A stretch of 64,000 nt of DNA from Rhodococcus sp. HNM0563 (GCF_012726195.1 NZ_JAASAF010000001.1:558001-622000), one strand, 5' to 3'; shown: positions 9,567 to 18,277, counted from the stretch's first letter. The notes: generated by a model from the sequence alone, not told the origin. Program-made: numbers and translations.

Positions 9567-11128
9567 CGCGTGGTTGTGCGCAGGTGCAGTGGGTCGGGAC
9601 TGCGCAACGACAGCGCGGCGACGACTGCAGCGAACACAGCGAGTGCAACGTGTGCGATGTTGTACATCCCGATCGAGCCGTCCGGATTGAAGATCAGCAT
9701 CAGCCACGTCGACAACGCGACGAGGATCATCAGGGTGCGTGTCGACATCCTGAACGCCGCCGCAACGACGAGCGGCCACGAGTAGTACCAGGGCAACGCA
9801 GCCGGCGACAGAAGCGTCACGGCCGTGAGTGCGATGACGATGCCGAGGACGGCGTCGCGTTCGGTGCGGCGGAAACGCCACCATGCGTAGACCAGGATGA
9901 TGGCGAGAGCGATCATGCAGAGCATCCGGGTCACGTCGAGTACGGAACCCAGACGCCACGGTGTGAACCAGGTGATCGCATGGCCCATCATCGTCGGAAG
10001 CGAAAGCCAGTTGATGATCTTCGACGATCCGGACAGTGCTGTCAGCCACCCGATGCCGACTCCGGCGATCAACGAGGTACCACCGAACACGAAGACGAAC
10101 ACCGCGACCCCGATGCCGACTGTCTTGACGAACGATTTGATGGGGGACAGGGGTTCGCGGCCTTCGGCGAGTGCGCGGTCGCGTTCATGGATCATCCACA
10201 CCCACACCAGGAAGGGCAGCGCGAGTCCGGCAGTGGCCTTGATCGCGGCACCCAGCGATACCAGCGCGAAGCCACTGAGATGGCGTCCTTCGAGCACGAG
10301 CACGATCCCGGCGAGCATCAGCCCGACCATCAGCAACTCGTTGTGCACACCCCCGACGAGGTGTACGAGGACGAGGGGGTTGAGGACCGCCAGCCACAAC
10401 GCCACCGTGGGATTGCCGCCCATCCGGCGTGCGAGCCGGGGCACGCCCCAGGCCATGAGTACCAGACCGGGCAGCATGAGTAGACGCCACAGCCACGTGC
10501 CCGTCACGACGTTGTCGCCGGTGACCGATGTGATGCCGGCTCCGAGCAGTAGATGGACCGGACCGTAGGGGGTGGTCGTCGTTGTCCAGACGTTACTCAC
10601 GTTGTCGAGCAACAGGCCCGGGTTGACGACGGGGCCTTCCGAGTACGGATCGAAACCCTCGCGCAACATGGCGCCCTGAGCAAGATACGAGTAGGCGTCC
10701 CGGCTGAACATCGGGGTGGCGACCAGCAGTGGAACGGTCCATGTGGGCAGGACCTTCCAGAGGTCGCGGACCGATGCTCGGTCGGCGAGCACCGCACGCC
10801 CCAGCCGGACCCATGCACCGATCATCAGCAGGACACCGATCCAGATGATGATCGTGGAGATCAGATGACCGTGTCCGAATCGCAGCCACGAGAGGTACAT
10901 GTCTTCGAGCAGCGGGTCGACTCGGCGCACACTTCCTGCGCCGAAGCTGCCGAAGGTTACGAAGGCTGCTCCGCAGGCTCCGAGAATCGCCGCATTGCCG
11001 GCAGGGCCACGAAGGAAATCGGCCGCACTACGGCGACGTCCGGGCGGTTCCGGGGACGGAATTTCCGTTGCCGGTTCGATGGCCGACCGATCACCGGGAT
11101 CGGCTTCGGAAGCGGCAGGGGACGACAT
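9563..11128 (-). CDS. mptA: Polyprenol-phosphomannose-dependent alpha-1,6-mannosyltransferase (MptA type)
   Basis: Integral membrane GT-C glycosyltransferase of about 521 residues that uses polyprenyl-phosphate mannose to extend the mannan backbone of lipomannan and lipoarabinomannan outside the cytoplasmic membrane. There are roughly a dozen hydrophobic helices. The loop FSRDAYSYLAQGAM carries the acidic motif expected of the family, and GFDPYSEGP and TPYGPVHLLLG are typical blocks. ATG 11128 is chosen because GGGGAGGAAT lies eight bases upstream; a GTG at 11191 has no ribosome site. It matches Rv2174 in position. MptA versus MptB is decided mainly by neighbourhood. Confidence 0.87.
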   Translation of the reverse strand: MSSPAASEADPGDRSAIEPATEIPSPEPPGRRRSAADFLRGPAGNAAILGACGAAFVTFGSFGAGSVRRVDPLLEDMYLSWLRFGHGHLISTIIIWIGVLLMIGAWVRLGRAVLADRASVRDLWKVLPTWTVPLLVATPMFSRDAYSYLAQGAMLREGFDPYSEGPVVNPGLLLDNVSNVWTTTTTPYGPVHLLLGAGITSVTGDNVVTGTWLWRLLMLPGLVLMAWGVPRLARRMGGNPTVALWLAVLNPLVLVHLVGGVHNELLMVGLMLAGIVLVLEGRHLSGFALVSLGAAIKATAGLALPFLVWVWMIHERDRALAEGREPLSPIKSFVKTVGIGVAVFVFVFGGTSLIAGVGIGWLTALSGSSKIINWLSLPTMMGHAITWFTPWRLGSVLDVTRMLCMIALAIILVYAWWRFRRTERDAVLGIVIALTAVTLLSPAALPWYYSWPLVVAAAFRMSTRTLMILVALSTWLMLIFNPDGSIGMYNIAHVALAVFAAVVAALSLRSPDPLHLRTTTR

Positions 11129-11255
11129 GGGTACGATTCCTCCCCCGGAAGTCGCGTTGGTGCTGGGCGCAGCTGACAAGAACGATGACACAGTTTAGTG
11201 GAGCCGGAAAAGGCGGCGCGTCCGCCTCGGCGACGGCGTGGCGCGGACCTCAGTG
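11129..11255. other. Spacer between crtI and mptA
   Basis: A 127-base gap in an otherwise tightly packed minus-strand set. It holds the GGGGAGGAAT ribosome site of mptA and an in-frame GTG (11191) that could extend that protein. I see no clear terminator or operator. Confidence 0.4.
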
Positions 11256-12791
11256 CTACTGCCGGCCGACACCGAGGCGCTCGGCAGCGAGCCGACCCGA
11301 CAACAGCACCGTAGGGACCCCCACACCCGGCACGGTTCCGGACCCCGCGAGAACGACATTGGGATGCTGCGGGTCCAAATTGCGACGACGGAACGGGCCG
11401 GTCTGCCGGAACACGTGGGCACTTCCGAAGGGACTCCCCGCCGACATACCCTGGGCTGCCCACGTCGCGGGTGTGTCGATGTGATCGACGTCGAATCCCG
11501 AGGTGATTCCCGCGTATCCGCGGGCGTCCAGAGTGGCGAGCAGTTCCTTGGAGTAAGGACCTGCGAGCGCATCCCACGCCAACGGCGCGCTGTCGAGGTT
11601 GGGGCAGGGCGCGAGTACGGACAGTGGTTCGTGCTCGGCCCCGTTGCGGCGGAGCAACAAGTCCGGATCCGATAGTGCAGGCCGCGTGACGAGCAGCGAT
11701 GGATCGGTCATCAGCCGTCCCCGCCCACGGGGGGCGGTGATCTCGCGGAAGGTGCCGTCCCACCGCGCACCGAACTCGATGACGTGATGGTGCTTTGCCT
11801 GCCACGCACTGCTGACTGCGGTAGGTACGGTGCCGTGCAGGACGACCGCCGACGGGGACGCGAGTGTCCTCCGGAACCGTGGGGAAGGCATGAGCGCATC
11901 GACTACGGGCAGGTCGGGAGTCAGGACCGTGGCGTCACACGGGTAACAGGTTCCGTCCGCGGTATGAACGCTGCAGACGCGATCACCTGCGAACCGCAGT
12001 TCGGTGACCTCGGCTCCGAGCTGCAATCTGCCCCCCGCACGAACGAAGGCATCGGCCATCGCGCGGGCAACGGTGCGCATCCCCCCGTCCACGGCGTAGA
12101 CACCGAGTGAGGTGTCCATGTGCGGGATCGCGCCGTACACCGCGAGGGCGCGTGCAGGGGTCACTCCCGCATACAGTGCCTGGAAGGTGAACACCTTCCG
12201 CAACCGAGGATCGTGTATCCGGCGGTTCACCTGTTTACCGAGCCTGCCGAACCCGCCGAGCCGGACGAGTTTCACCAGGTCGTGCAGGGCCGCCGGTGAG
12301 GAAACCAGGTCGAGCGGCGAATCGAAGTTCGCGTTCATGAACCGGTCGAACTCGGTGTCGAAGATGTCCGCGAGCCATCGCCGCAATGTCAGGTATCGGC
12401 GCGCCTCCTCAGCGCCGCACACCCGGGTGATCTCGGCGACCATCGAGTCCGGGTCCGAGTGCACGTCGAGCGTGCTGCCATCGGCGAACCGGGCGTGATA
12501 GGCGGGGGAGAGCCGAGTGGTGTGCAGCGGCGGGTGCAGGGTGCTGGCGTCGGCGCCGACGGCGGCGAGCGCGTCGTCGATCAGTTCGGGCATCGTCAGG
12601 ACGGTCGCCCCGTTATCGATCTCGTAGCCGGGACCGGTGTGGACACCGACGCGGCCGCCCACCGCATCGCCACGTTCGAGCACGGTCACATCTCGTCCGG
12701 CGCCACGCAGGTGCAGGGCAGCGGACAGCCCCGCCAGGCCGGCGCCCACCACAACCACTCGCTGTGCGTCGGGAACGGTACGGACGGCCAT
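11256..12791 (-). CDS. crtI: Phytoene desaturase
   Basis: FAD-dependent CrtI desaturase of about 511 residues that introduces double bases into phytoene on the way to lycopene or related pigments. The N-terminal dinucleotide fold is VVVVGAGLAGLSAALHL followed by VLERGDAVGGRVG. The C-terminal family signature is VVLAGSGTVPGVGVPTVLLSGRLAAERL. ATG 12791 shares a base with the TGA of the polyprenyl synthase (TGATG), so translation is probably coupled. The number of desaturation steps cannot be judged from sequence. Together with crtB and the prenyl synthase this is a minimal carotenoid route; no cyclase is in the window. Confidence 0.92.
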   Translation of the reverse strand: MAVRTVPDAQRVVVVGAGLAGLSAALHLRGAGRDVTVLERGDAVGGRVGVHTGPGYEIDNGATVLTMPELIDDALAAVGADASTLHPPLHTTRLSPAYHARFADGSTLDVHSDPDSMVAEITRVCGAEEARRYLTLRRWLADIFDTEFDRFMNANFDSPLDLVSSPAALHDLVKLVRLGGFGRLGKQVNRRIHDPRLRKVFTFQALYAGVTPARALAVYGAIPHMDTSLGVYAVDGGMRTVARAMADAFVRAGGRLQLGAEVTELRFAGDRVCSVHTADGTCYPCDATVLTPDLPVVDALMPSPRFRRTLASPSAVVLHGTVPTAVSSAWQAKHHHVIEFGARWDGTFREITAPRGRGRLMTDPSLLVTRPALSDPDLLLRRNGAEHEPLSVLAPCPNLDSAPLAWDALAGPYSKELLATLDARGYAGITSGFDVDHIDTPATWAAQGMSAGSPFGSAHVFRQTGPFRRRNLDPQHPNVVLAGSGTVPGVGVPTVLLSGRLAAERLGVGRQ

Positions 12792-13885
12792 CACGCCGCG
12801 CGCCGCGTCGCGGCCAAAGCCGCCTCACGCAGGAGTGCCGCGCCCTCCTCGGTTGCCCCCGAGGACCCAAGGGTGGCGAACGCCCGCTCGGTGAGCTCGG
12901 TGATCTGCTGCTCTACCTTGTCGACAGCGCCGACCTCGACGAGCACGTTGCGTACGTGCTCGACCTGCTCATCGCTCAGATCGGTGCCGATCGACTCCCT
13001 CAGGGTCGCTGCGGCAACCGGATCGTCGGCATCTGCTGCTTCCAGCGCCAGCGCGTACAGCACCGTCCGTTTGCCCGAGCGCAGATCGTCGCCGGACGGT
13101 TTACCGGTGACCGCCGGATCGCCGAAAACGCCGAGAAGGTCGTCGCGCAGTTGGAACGCAAGGCCGATATCGGTGCCGAAACGGCGGTACGCGTCGATCA
13201 ACGACTCGTCGGCACCAGCCAGAACTGCGCCGAGATGCAGAGGGCGTTCGATCGTGTACGCGGCGGTCTTGAATCGGTTGACGCGGGCTGCGGCCTCGAC
13301 CGACTCGTCTGCTGCGGCCTCTCCCGCGATATCGAGATACTGGCCGCCGAGGACCTCGGTGCGCATGGCCGACCAGACCGGGCCGAGCCGCGCTGCAGCC
13401 CCGCTGGGGAGTCCGGCCTCGCGGACCATGTCGTCCGCCCACACCAACGCGAGATCGCCGAGCAGGATCGCGACGGCCTGACCGAACTCTGCCGGCGCCC
13501 CGCGCCACCCGTTGTCGCGGTGCAGCCCGGCGAAGTCGACGTGCACGGTGGGAAAGCCGCGACGCGTGGTGGACGCATCGATGATGTCGTCGTGGACCAG
13601 CGCACCCGCCTGCACCAGTTCGAGTGCCGAGCACGCCTGTAGCACCGCGCCGGCGTGCGGCCCGGCCGGGTCCCCGCCGGCACCGAGCCAGCCGGACCAC
13701 GCGAACGACGGACGAATCCGCTTACCCCCGCGGAGAACGAACGACTCCAGCGCGGCGACCGCCTCTGGGTAACCTCCACCGACGGTCTCCACGATGGGGG
13801 CCTTGGAAGCGAAGAACTCCCGCAGCGCGCCTTCGACGAGTTCGGGGAGCGGGACGGGGGGCACGGTTGCGGGTCCGGTGGACAG
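12791..13885 (-). CDS. idsA2: Polyprenyl (geranylgeranyl) diphosphate synthase, probable CTG start
   Basis: Trans-isoprenyl diphosphate synthase of about 364 residues. The region around the first Asp-rich motif reads VQAGALVHDDIIDAST (DDxxD) and the second is LAFQLRDDLLGVFGDP; GGKRIRPSFAW is the diphosphate-binding block. CTG 13885 has a perfect AGGAGG six bases upstream and is the best start; the next in-frame GTG (13867) has no such site. It heads the crtI/mptA/crtB set and likely supplies C20 diphosphate to CrtB. It corresponds by place to Rv2173 of M. tuberculosis. Chain length is inferred from context. Confidence 0.88.
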   Translation of the reverse strand: MSTGPATVPPVPLPELVEGALREFFASKAPIVETVGGGYPEAVAALESFVLRGGKRIRPSFAWSGWLGAGGDPAGPHAGAVLQACSALELVQAGALVHDDIIDASTTRRGFPTVHVDFAGLHRDNGWRGAPAEFGQAVAILLGDLALVWADDMVREAGLPSGAAARLGPVWSAMRTEVLGGQYLDIAGEAAADESVEAAARVNRFKTAAYTIERPLHLGAVLAGADESLIDAYRRFGTDIGLAFQLRDDLLGVFGDPAVTGKPSGDDLRSGKRTVLYALALEAADADDPVAAATLRESIGTDLSDEQVEHVRNVLVEVGAVDKVEQQITELTERAFATLGSSGATEEGAALLREAALAATRRAA

Positions 13886-14001
13886 GGGATTCCTCCTGGT
13901 CGAATGCGGCGAGCGTCGCGCGACGGGTCGCGCGGCACCTGCACCGAGCCTATCCGGCGCCTCTCGCCGTCGCCGGTGACCGGTGGCCGGTCGGCGCACC
14001 C

Positions 14002-14013
14002 TATGCTGGACGC
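14002..14013 (+). promoter_or_regulatory. Leaderless promoter of the metF-like gene
   Basis: TATGCT at 14002-14007 is followed by six bases and a GTG at 14014. It lies in the divergent space between this gene and the prenyl synthase. Confidence 0.5.
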
Positions 14014-15027
14014 GTGGTAGTCGATTTCAGGGGGACCAGTGGGGGCGCGGTGACCGGCGGCGCCGAGCGAGTCGAGCAGGACGGTGACTCGCGCACGCCG
14101 TCGATCGTGCATCGACTCGGTGATCCGCGTGGCGGGCGGATCCCGTTCTCTGTCGAATTCTCTCCGCCGCGCGATGCGGACGCCGAGGCACGCCTGTGGC
14201 GCGCCGTCCGGGTATTCGAGCGGCTCGGTCCCGCGTTCGTCTCGATGACGTACGGCGCGGGAGGTTCCACGCGCGACCGAACAGTCCGCGTGACCGGGGA
14301 ACTCGCGGAAGCGACGACGCTGCTGCCGGTGGCGCACCTGACCGCTGTCGGACACAGTGTCGACGAACTTCGGGCGATGGTCGGTGCGTACGCGGATCGC
14401 GGTATCACGAATATTCTGGCGTTGCGCGGCGACCCTCCCGGCAACCCGCTCGGCGAGTGGGAACAGCACCCCGAGGGGCTCGCACACGCCGACGAACTGG
14501 TGCGACTCGTACGAGACCTCGGTGACTTCCATGTCGGGGTGGCCTCGTTCCCCGAGGGGCATCATCGTTCACCCGACCTCGATCACGACACCCGGTTTCT
14601 GGTGCACAAGCTCCGCTCGGGTGCCGAATACTCCATTACCCAGATGTTCTTCGACGTGGAGCACTACCTGAGGTTGCGCGACCGCGTCGCCGCGTTCGAC
14701 GCAGAGCAGGCCGCCAAGCCGATCATCCCCGAGATCATGCCGATCACGTCGCTGCGATCGGCGCGCCGCAGCTTGGAGTTGTCCGGATCGAAGCTCCCCG
14801 CGGCGCTGGAGGAACGTCTCGTGCGGGCAGCTGGTGACGGGCCGGACGAGAACCGGGCAGCTGTGCGCGAGGTCGGCATCGATGTGGCCACCGAGATGTG
14901 CGAACGCCTCATCTCCGAGGGCGCTCCCTGTCTGCACTTCATCACGCTGAACTTCGCGCGGGCCACCAGTGAGGTGCTCACGCGCCTCGGCATCGAAATG
15001 CCGGCAACTGCGGCGCAACCGGCCTGA
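14014..15027 (+). CDS. metF: Methylenetetrahydrofolate reductase family protein
   Basis: A 337-residue TIM-barrel flavoenzyme that reduces 5,10-methylene- to 5-methyl-tetrahydrofolate for methionine synthesis. Family blocks are PFSVEFSPPRDADAE (catalytic Glu in the EFSPP motif), FVSMTYGAGGSTRD, NILALRGDPPG, and AEYSITQMFFDVEHYLR. It matches Rv2172c of M. tuberculosis, reported as an unusual NADH-dependent form. GTG 14014 is preferred because a -10 element lies just upstream; GTG 14050 after a G-rich stretch is an alternative. The first 35 residues are poorly conserved. It is the only plus-strand gene between two minus-strand blocks. Confidence 0.85.
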   Translation: MVVDFRGTSGGAVTGGAERVEQDGDSRTPSIVHRLGDPRGGRIPFSVEFSPPRDADAEARLWRAVRVFERLGPAFVSMTYGAGGSTRDRTVRVTGELAEATTLLPVAHLTAVGHSVDELRAMVGAYADRGITNILALRGDPPGNPLGEWEQHPEGLAHADELVRLVRDLGDFHVGVASFPEGHHRSPDLDHDTRFLVHKLRSGAEYSITQMFFDVEHYLRLRDRVAAFDAEQAAKPIIPEIMPITSLRSARRSLELSGSKLPAALEERLVRAAGDGPDENRAAVREVGIDVATEMCERLISEGAPCLHFITLNFARATSEVLTRLGIEMPATAAQPA

Positions 15028-15055
15028 CCGCCGTATCGCCTGGCGGTTGCGCTGG

Positions 15056-15889
15056 TCAGGACCGGCTCCGACCGTTCGATGACGGTCGTGCGGCAGAGGG
15101 ATTGCGAGTGAACCAGGCCAATGCGCCGATCAGGAGCGTGACGGCCGTGGCGCCGCCCGCCACGATCCCGGCCCATCCCGCGAATCCGCGGGTGTTGGGG
15201 TCGGAGTAACGCACTTCTGCGCGCAGCGTGCTCACTTCACCTGCGGGGAGTTTCCACGAGACGATCGAATCGGACTCGCGGTCGCCGTTGGTGGTGGCCA
15301 CGCGCGCGGGGAAGGCGATGGTGAACTGGACGTCGGTGCCGCGTTCAGGAGCCGCTTCGAGATCGACGCGCCCGGTGAGCGACACGAGGTCGCCTGCACG
15401 CTGCAGGGAGAGCTGGAAGGATCCGGCGCTCTGATCGGACATGGTCGCGAGTTGCTGCACCTCGCCGAAGGTCAGGTCGCTGAAGAAGACCTGGCTGCCG
15501 ACGTATCCGTCCTGTGCGTACTCCTGAATGCGTACTTTTCCGGCCAGGGCCGAGGGAACGGTGAGTTCGGGGCCCTTGTCGTTCTCGTCGATCGGGATCG
15601 TCGCCGCGACGACCTGGCCGGAGACCCGATCATCGGATGAGATCCCCATCGACGTCTGGACACGAAGACAACCGGTGAGAGCAGGAACCATCAGGATCAG
15701 AAGTCCGAGGGCGGCGATGACCCGGCGGGCGGCGGTCTGGCGAGGGGCGGCCTGGCGGGGGGTGGCTGCGGGGCGAACGGATGTGGAGGACGGCGGCACA
15801 GGGATATGGTGCCAGGCCGACGTCGTGCGGTCTGACCATCGGGTCGGATCCGGCGCGTCGTCGGGCTCTCGCGTGAACCTCCGGATCAC
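15056..15889 (-). CDS. lppM: LppM-like lipoprotein (DUF3153)
   Basis: Predicted exported lipoprotein of 277 residues. After a long 55-residue cytosolic N-terminus comes a hydrophobic stretch ending in a lipobox (LLILMVPALTGC). The periplasmic domain (LRVQTSMGISSDDRVSGQVV onward) is followed by a C-terminal membrane helix (GIVAGGATAVTLLIGALAWF) and a short basic tail. That layout fits LppM (Rv2171), linked to phagosome trafficking in M. tuberculosis. GTG 15889 overlaps the oxidoreductase stop as GTGA. It is the last gene of a three-gene operon with a GNAT and a CrtI-like enzyme. The biochemical role is unknown. Confidence 0.85.
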   Translation of the reverse strand: MIRRFTREPDDAPDPTRWSDRTTSAWHHIPVPPSSTSVRPAATPRQAAPRQTAARRVIAALGLLILMVPALTGCLRVQTSMGISSDDRVSGQVVAATIPIDENDKGPELTVPSALAGKVRIQEYAQDGYVGSQVFFSDLTFGEVQQLATMSDQSAGSFQLSLQRAGDLVSLTGRVDLEAAPERGTDVQFTIAFPARVATTNGDRESDSIVSWKLPAGEVSTLRAEVRYSDPNTRGFAGWAGIVAGGATAVTLLIGALAWFTRNPSAARPSSNGRSRS

Positions 15890-17493
15890 CGTGAGAGCCG
15901 GCCGAGTGTTCTGCGCAGCAGGCCGCCACCACTGTCGGCGAGTGCGACGCGTGCGGCGCTGCGGCCGCTCGATCCCGACACGCCGCCTCCGGGATGCATC
16001 GATGCACCTGTGAGATACAACCCGGACGCACCCGGCACGCGGTAGCCCGACAGTTCGGGGACAGGACGCCAGAAGAACATCTGATCGAGTGTCATCTCCA
16101 CGTGCATGACATTGCCGCCGATCAGTCCCATTTCACGTTCGATGTCTTCGGGCGTTTGCGTGTGTACGTGGCGGATACCCGCGGTGAAGCCGGGGGCCCG
16201 GTTCTCCATTTCGGCAATGATCCGGTCGGTCTCGGCGGCGGCTTCCGACTGCCAGCTACGTCCATTGCCGAGCCGGTAGGCGTACCACTGGGACCACAGA
16301 GTGATCTGGTGTTCTCCAGGCGGTGCGATCGACGGGTCGAGCGCGGAGAAGCTCATCGCCAGGACAGCGGGCGTCGGCGGCAACTCTCCCGCAAGCGCCG
16401 CGCCGTGCGCGAGACGAAGCTGAGCGCGGTCGTCGACGAGCAGTTGCAGACCGGTGGTGTCACCACCGTCGTCGGGTGCGCCGCGATAACGGGGAAGCGA
16501 ATCGGTTCCGAGTCGGAGCACCATGCCTATGCCAGGACCGACGCGAATCCGTCGTCTCCACGCGCCGATTCGCGAGGCGTCGAATCCGCCCTGTTCGAGC
16601 ATGTCGAGTGTGGTGAGAATGTGGCATCCGGCGATGACGGTTCGGGCCTCGATGATTCGCCCGGACTCTGTGCGGACCGTCCAGAGATCGCCGGACCGAC
16701 GGATCTCTACTGCGGCGTCGCCGCACGTCACGGTGCCTCCGTCGGAGGCGAGCCTGGACGTCAGGGCGCGTGTGAGGGCACCACTGCCACCAACGGCTCG
16801 TCCGGGCGGCAATGTGTGCATCAGTGCGGCGAATCCGACCATCGGTGCGGTGCCCGGCTCGGACATCGGTGGCCCGGACTGTGCTCCGAACCAGGCAAGT
16901 GCGGCCTTGAGCGGTTCGTCGTCGAAATACTCGTCGAGGAGGGAATCACCGGAGGTGAGGAATCGCCGTGACAGGTCGAGCGCGCCCCCGCCGAGGTCGA
17001 GCCCACGGAACGACGGGACGAGATGACGGGCGGTTGGTGGCGCTGCGAACGATCGCATCACCGCAGCTGTGCGCGGACCCCACTCGCGCACGAAGCGGAG
17101 ATATGCCTCGGCGTCGCGTCCCCCGCAGGCCGCCTCGATCGACGCGCAGGTGTGATCGAGGTCGCGGCGGAAGACGATGCCGGGTCGGCCGCTCCCTGTC
17201 GGAGGCGGGGCGAATGCCCACGGATCGCAATCGATGTAGCGCAGACCGTGCGAAGCAAGATCGAGTTCCTCGAGAATGCCGGAGTGCCGGATCATGATGT
17301 GAGCCGACGACCCGCGGTCGACGGCGTATCCGGGGAATCGTTCCACGGTCGAGACTGCGCCGCCGATCACGGTGTCGCGCTCGACGACCTCGATCGACCA
17401 GCCTTCGCGTGCCAGGTAGCAGGCCGAGACGAGTGCATTGTGCCCGGAACCGATGACGACGGCGTCGAGCACCGAACTACCTGCGGGGGTCAT
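15886..17493 (-). CDS. CrtI/PYROXD2-like FAD-dependent oxidoreductase
   Basis: A 535-residue flavoprotein of the phytoene-dehydrogenase-related family. The FAD-binding fold is AVVIGSGHNALVSACYLARE followed by VVERDTVIGGAVSTVERFPG. The C-terminal FAD motif is VPGASGLYLTGASMHPGGGVSG. It resembles the PYROXD2-like branch more than carotenoid CrtI, so the substrate is uncertain; an oxidative step on a lipid or isoprenoid is one guess. ATG 17493 overlaps the GNAT stop (ATGA) and its own stop overlaps lppM (GTGA), so all three are translationally coupled. The link to LppM suggests an envelope role, but this is inference. Confidence 0.82.
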   Translation of the reverse strand: MTPAGSSVLDAVVIGSGHNALVSACYLAREGWSIEVVERDTVIGGAVSTVERFPGYAVDRGSSAHIMIRHSGILEELDLASHGLRYIDCDPWAFAPPPTGSGRPGIVFRRDLDHTCASIEAACGGRDAEAYLRFVREWGPRTAAVMRSFAAPPTARHLVPSFRGLDLGGGALDLSRRFLTSGDSLLDEYFDDEPLKAALAWFGAQSGPPMSEPGTAPMVGFAALMHTLPPGRAVGGSGALTRALTSRLASDGGTVTCGDAAVEIRRSGDLWTVRTESGRIIEARTVIAGCHILTTLDMLEQGGFDASRIGAWRRRIRVGPGIGMVLRLGTDSLPRYRGAPDDGGDTTGLQLLVDDRAQLRLAHGAALAGELPPTPAVLAMSFSALDPSIAPPGEHQITLWSQWYAYRLGNGRSWQSEAAAETDRIIAEMENRAPGFTAGIRHVHTQTPEDIEREMGLIGGNVMHVEMTLDQMFFWRPVPELSGYRVPGASGLYLTGASMHPGGGVSGSSGRSAARVALADSGGGLLRRTLGRLSR

Positions 17494-18107
17494 CCCGGTG
17501 CCTCCGAGGGGTCTGCCTCCATCGGGAGCGCGCGACCGAGAACAGCGAAGGGGCGGGCGTCCCCGGTGAATACGAATCGTCGGACCACATCGCGGAAGCC
17601 GAAACGCCGGTAGAGACGCCACGCGCGGTTGTCTTCTTCTGCGATCTCGGGTGTCGACAGCATGACGGCCTCCTCTGGGCGATCCCGGAGCAGTCGTCGC
17701 AGGAGTGCCTCGCCGATGCGATGGCCCTGAGCGTCGGGCCGAACGTGCAGTTCGGTCAGTTCGAAGTAATCGCGGAGCAGTGCGTCGATCGAGCCCGGGG
17801 ACATTCCCGAGTGCCGCATTCCTGCGCGTACCTGCTGGTGCCACCACTGATGGGGGTGCCCGTGGTAGCCGTAGGCGATCCCGACGAAAGTGCTGGGGTT
17901 GCCCGGCATCATTGCGGCGACGGCGCGCCATCCGTCGCGATCGGCGTGCTCCGACCACATCGGCGCGCGGTGGTGCTCGGTGCCTCGGGGGTATCGCATG
18001 GCGGTGACGTAGACGGACAGGAGATCGGGCAGGTGGGTCCGGAACTCCGCGGGGGTGAGGTCGACGAGTACCGGCTTCGGGTCGTGCCGATTCGGGTCAG
18101 TGCTCAT
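17490..18107 (-). CDS. GNAT-family N-acetyltransferase (Rv2170 type)
   Basis: A 205-residue acetyltransferase. The acetyl-CoA site is in LTELHVRPDAQGHRIGEALLRRLL (R/Q-x-x-G-x-G/A pattern), followed by LSTPEIAEEDNRAWRLYRRFGFRDVVRRF. The N-terminal half with MRYPRGTEHHRAPMWSEH is particular to the Rv2170 family. ATG 18107 gives the natural start of MSTDPNRHD. It is the first gene of the GNAT/oxidoreductase/lppM operon. Its promoter must lie in the 170-base divergent region that also contains the LexA box, so it could share SOS regulation. The substrate is unknown. Confidence 0.83.
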   Translation of the reverse strand: MSTDPNRHDPKPVLVDLTPAEFRTHLPDLLSVYVTAMRYPRGTEHHRAPMWSEHADRDGWRAVAAMMPGNPSTFVGIAYGYHGHPHQWWHQQVRAGMRHSGMSPGSIDALLRDYFELTELHVRPDAQGHRIGEALLRRLLRDRPEEAVMLSTPEIAEEDNRAWRLYRRFGFRDVVRRFVFTGDARPFAVLGRALPMEADPSEAPG

Positions 18108-18130
18108 ATGGGGACGGAGACCGCCTTCCC

Positions 18131-18161
18131 TTGACGACGTGTCGGTGGGTCCAGCTATATT
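18131..18161 (+). promoter_or_regulatory. Promoter of the HEPN-family gene
   Basis: TTGACG (18131-18136) and TATATT (18156-18161) are 19 bases apart; read as CTATAT the spacing is 18. The LexA box lies immediately downstream, over the expected transcription start, as expected for a repressed SOS promoter. Confidence 0.6.
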
Positions 18162-18168
18162 GAATACG

Positions 18169-18184
18169 TCGAACCTATGTTCGA
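18169..18184. promoter_or_regulatory. LexA-binding SOS box
   Basis: TCGAACctatGTTCGA is a perfect match to the mycobacterial/corynebacterial LexA operator TCGAAC-N4-GTTCGA. It sits between the divergent GNAT and HEPN-family genes, 8 bases after the plus-strand -10 element. LexA bound here should block the HEPN gene and perhaps the GNAT operon until DNA damage. Confidence 0.85.
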
Positions 18185-18191
18185 TGCCGGT

Positions 18192-18230
18192 GATCCGGGG
18201 ATGTTCGAGGGAAGCGAACATCCCCGGATC
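18192..18230 (+). other. Perfect 16-bp hairpin in the HEPN-gene leader
   Basis: GATCCGGGGATGTTCG (18192-18207) and its exact complement CGAACATCCCCGGATC (18215-18230) enclose a 7-base loop, AGGGAAG. It lies in the untranslated leader, 47 bases before the ATG and 7 bases after the LexA box. It has no following T tract. It may be an attenuator, an RNA-stability element or a second protein-binding site; the sequence does not decide. Confidence 0.75.
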
Positions 18231-18277
18231 GTCCGGGCTGGAGCCGCACTGCGGCAGGGCAGGAAGGTGCACGAGCC

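Noticed and set aside
17494-17958. Longer form of the CrtI-like oxidoreductase
   Set aside because: The extra 155 residues lie fully inside the GNAT gene on the same strand in another frame and are Arg/Pro-rich. The FAD motif and the ATGA overlap set the start at 17493.
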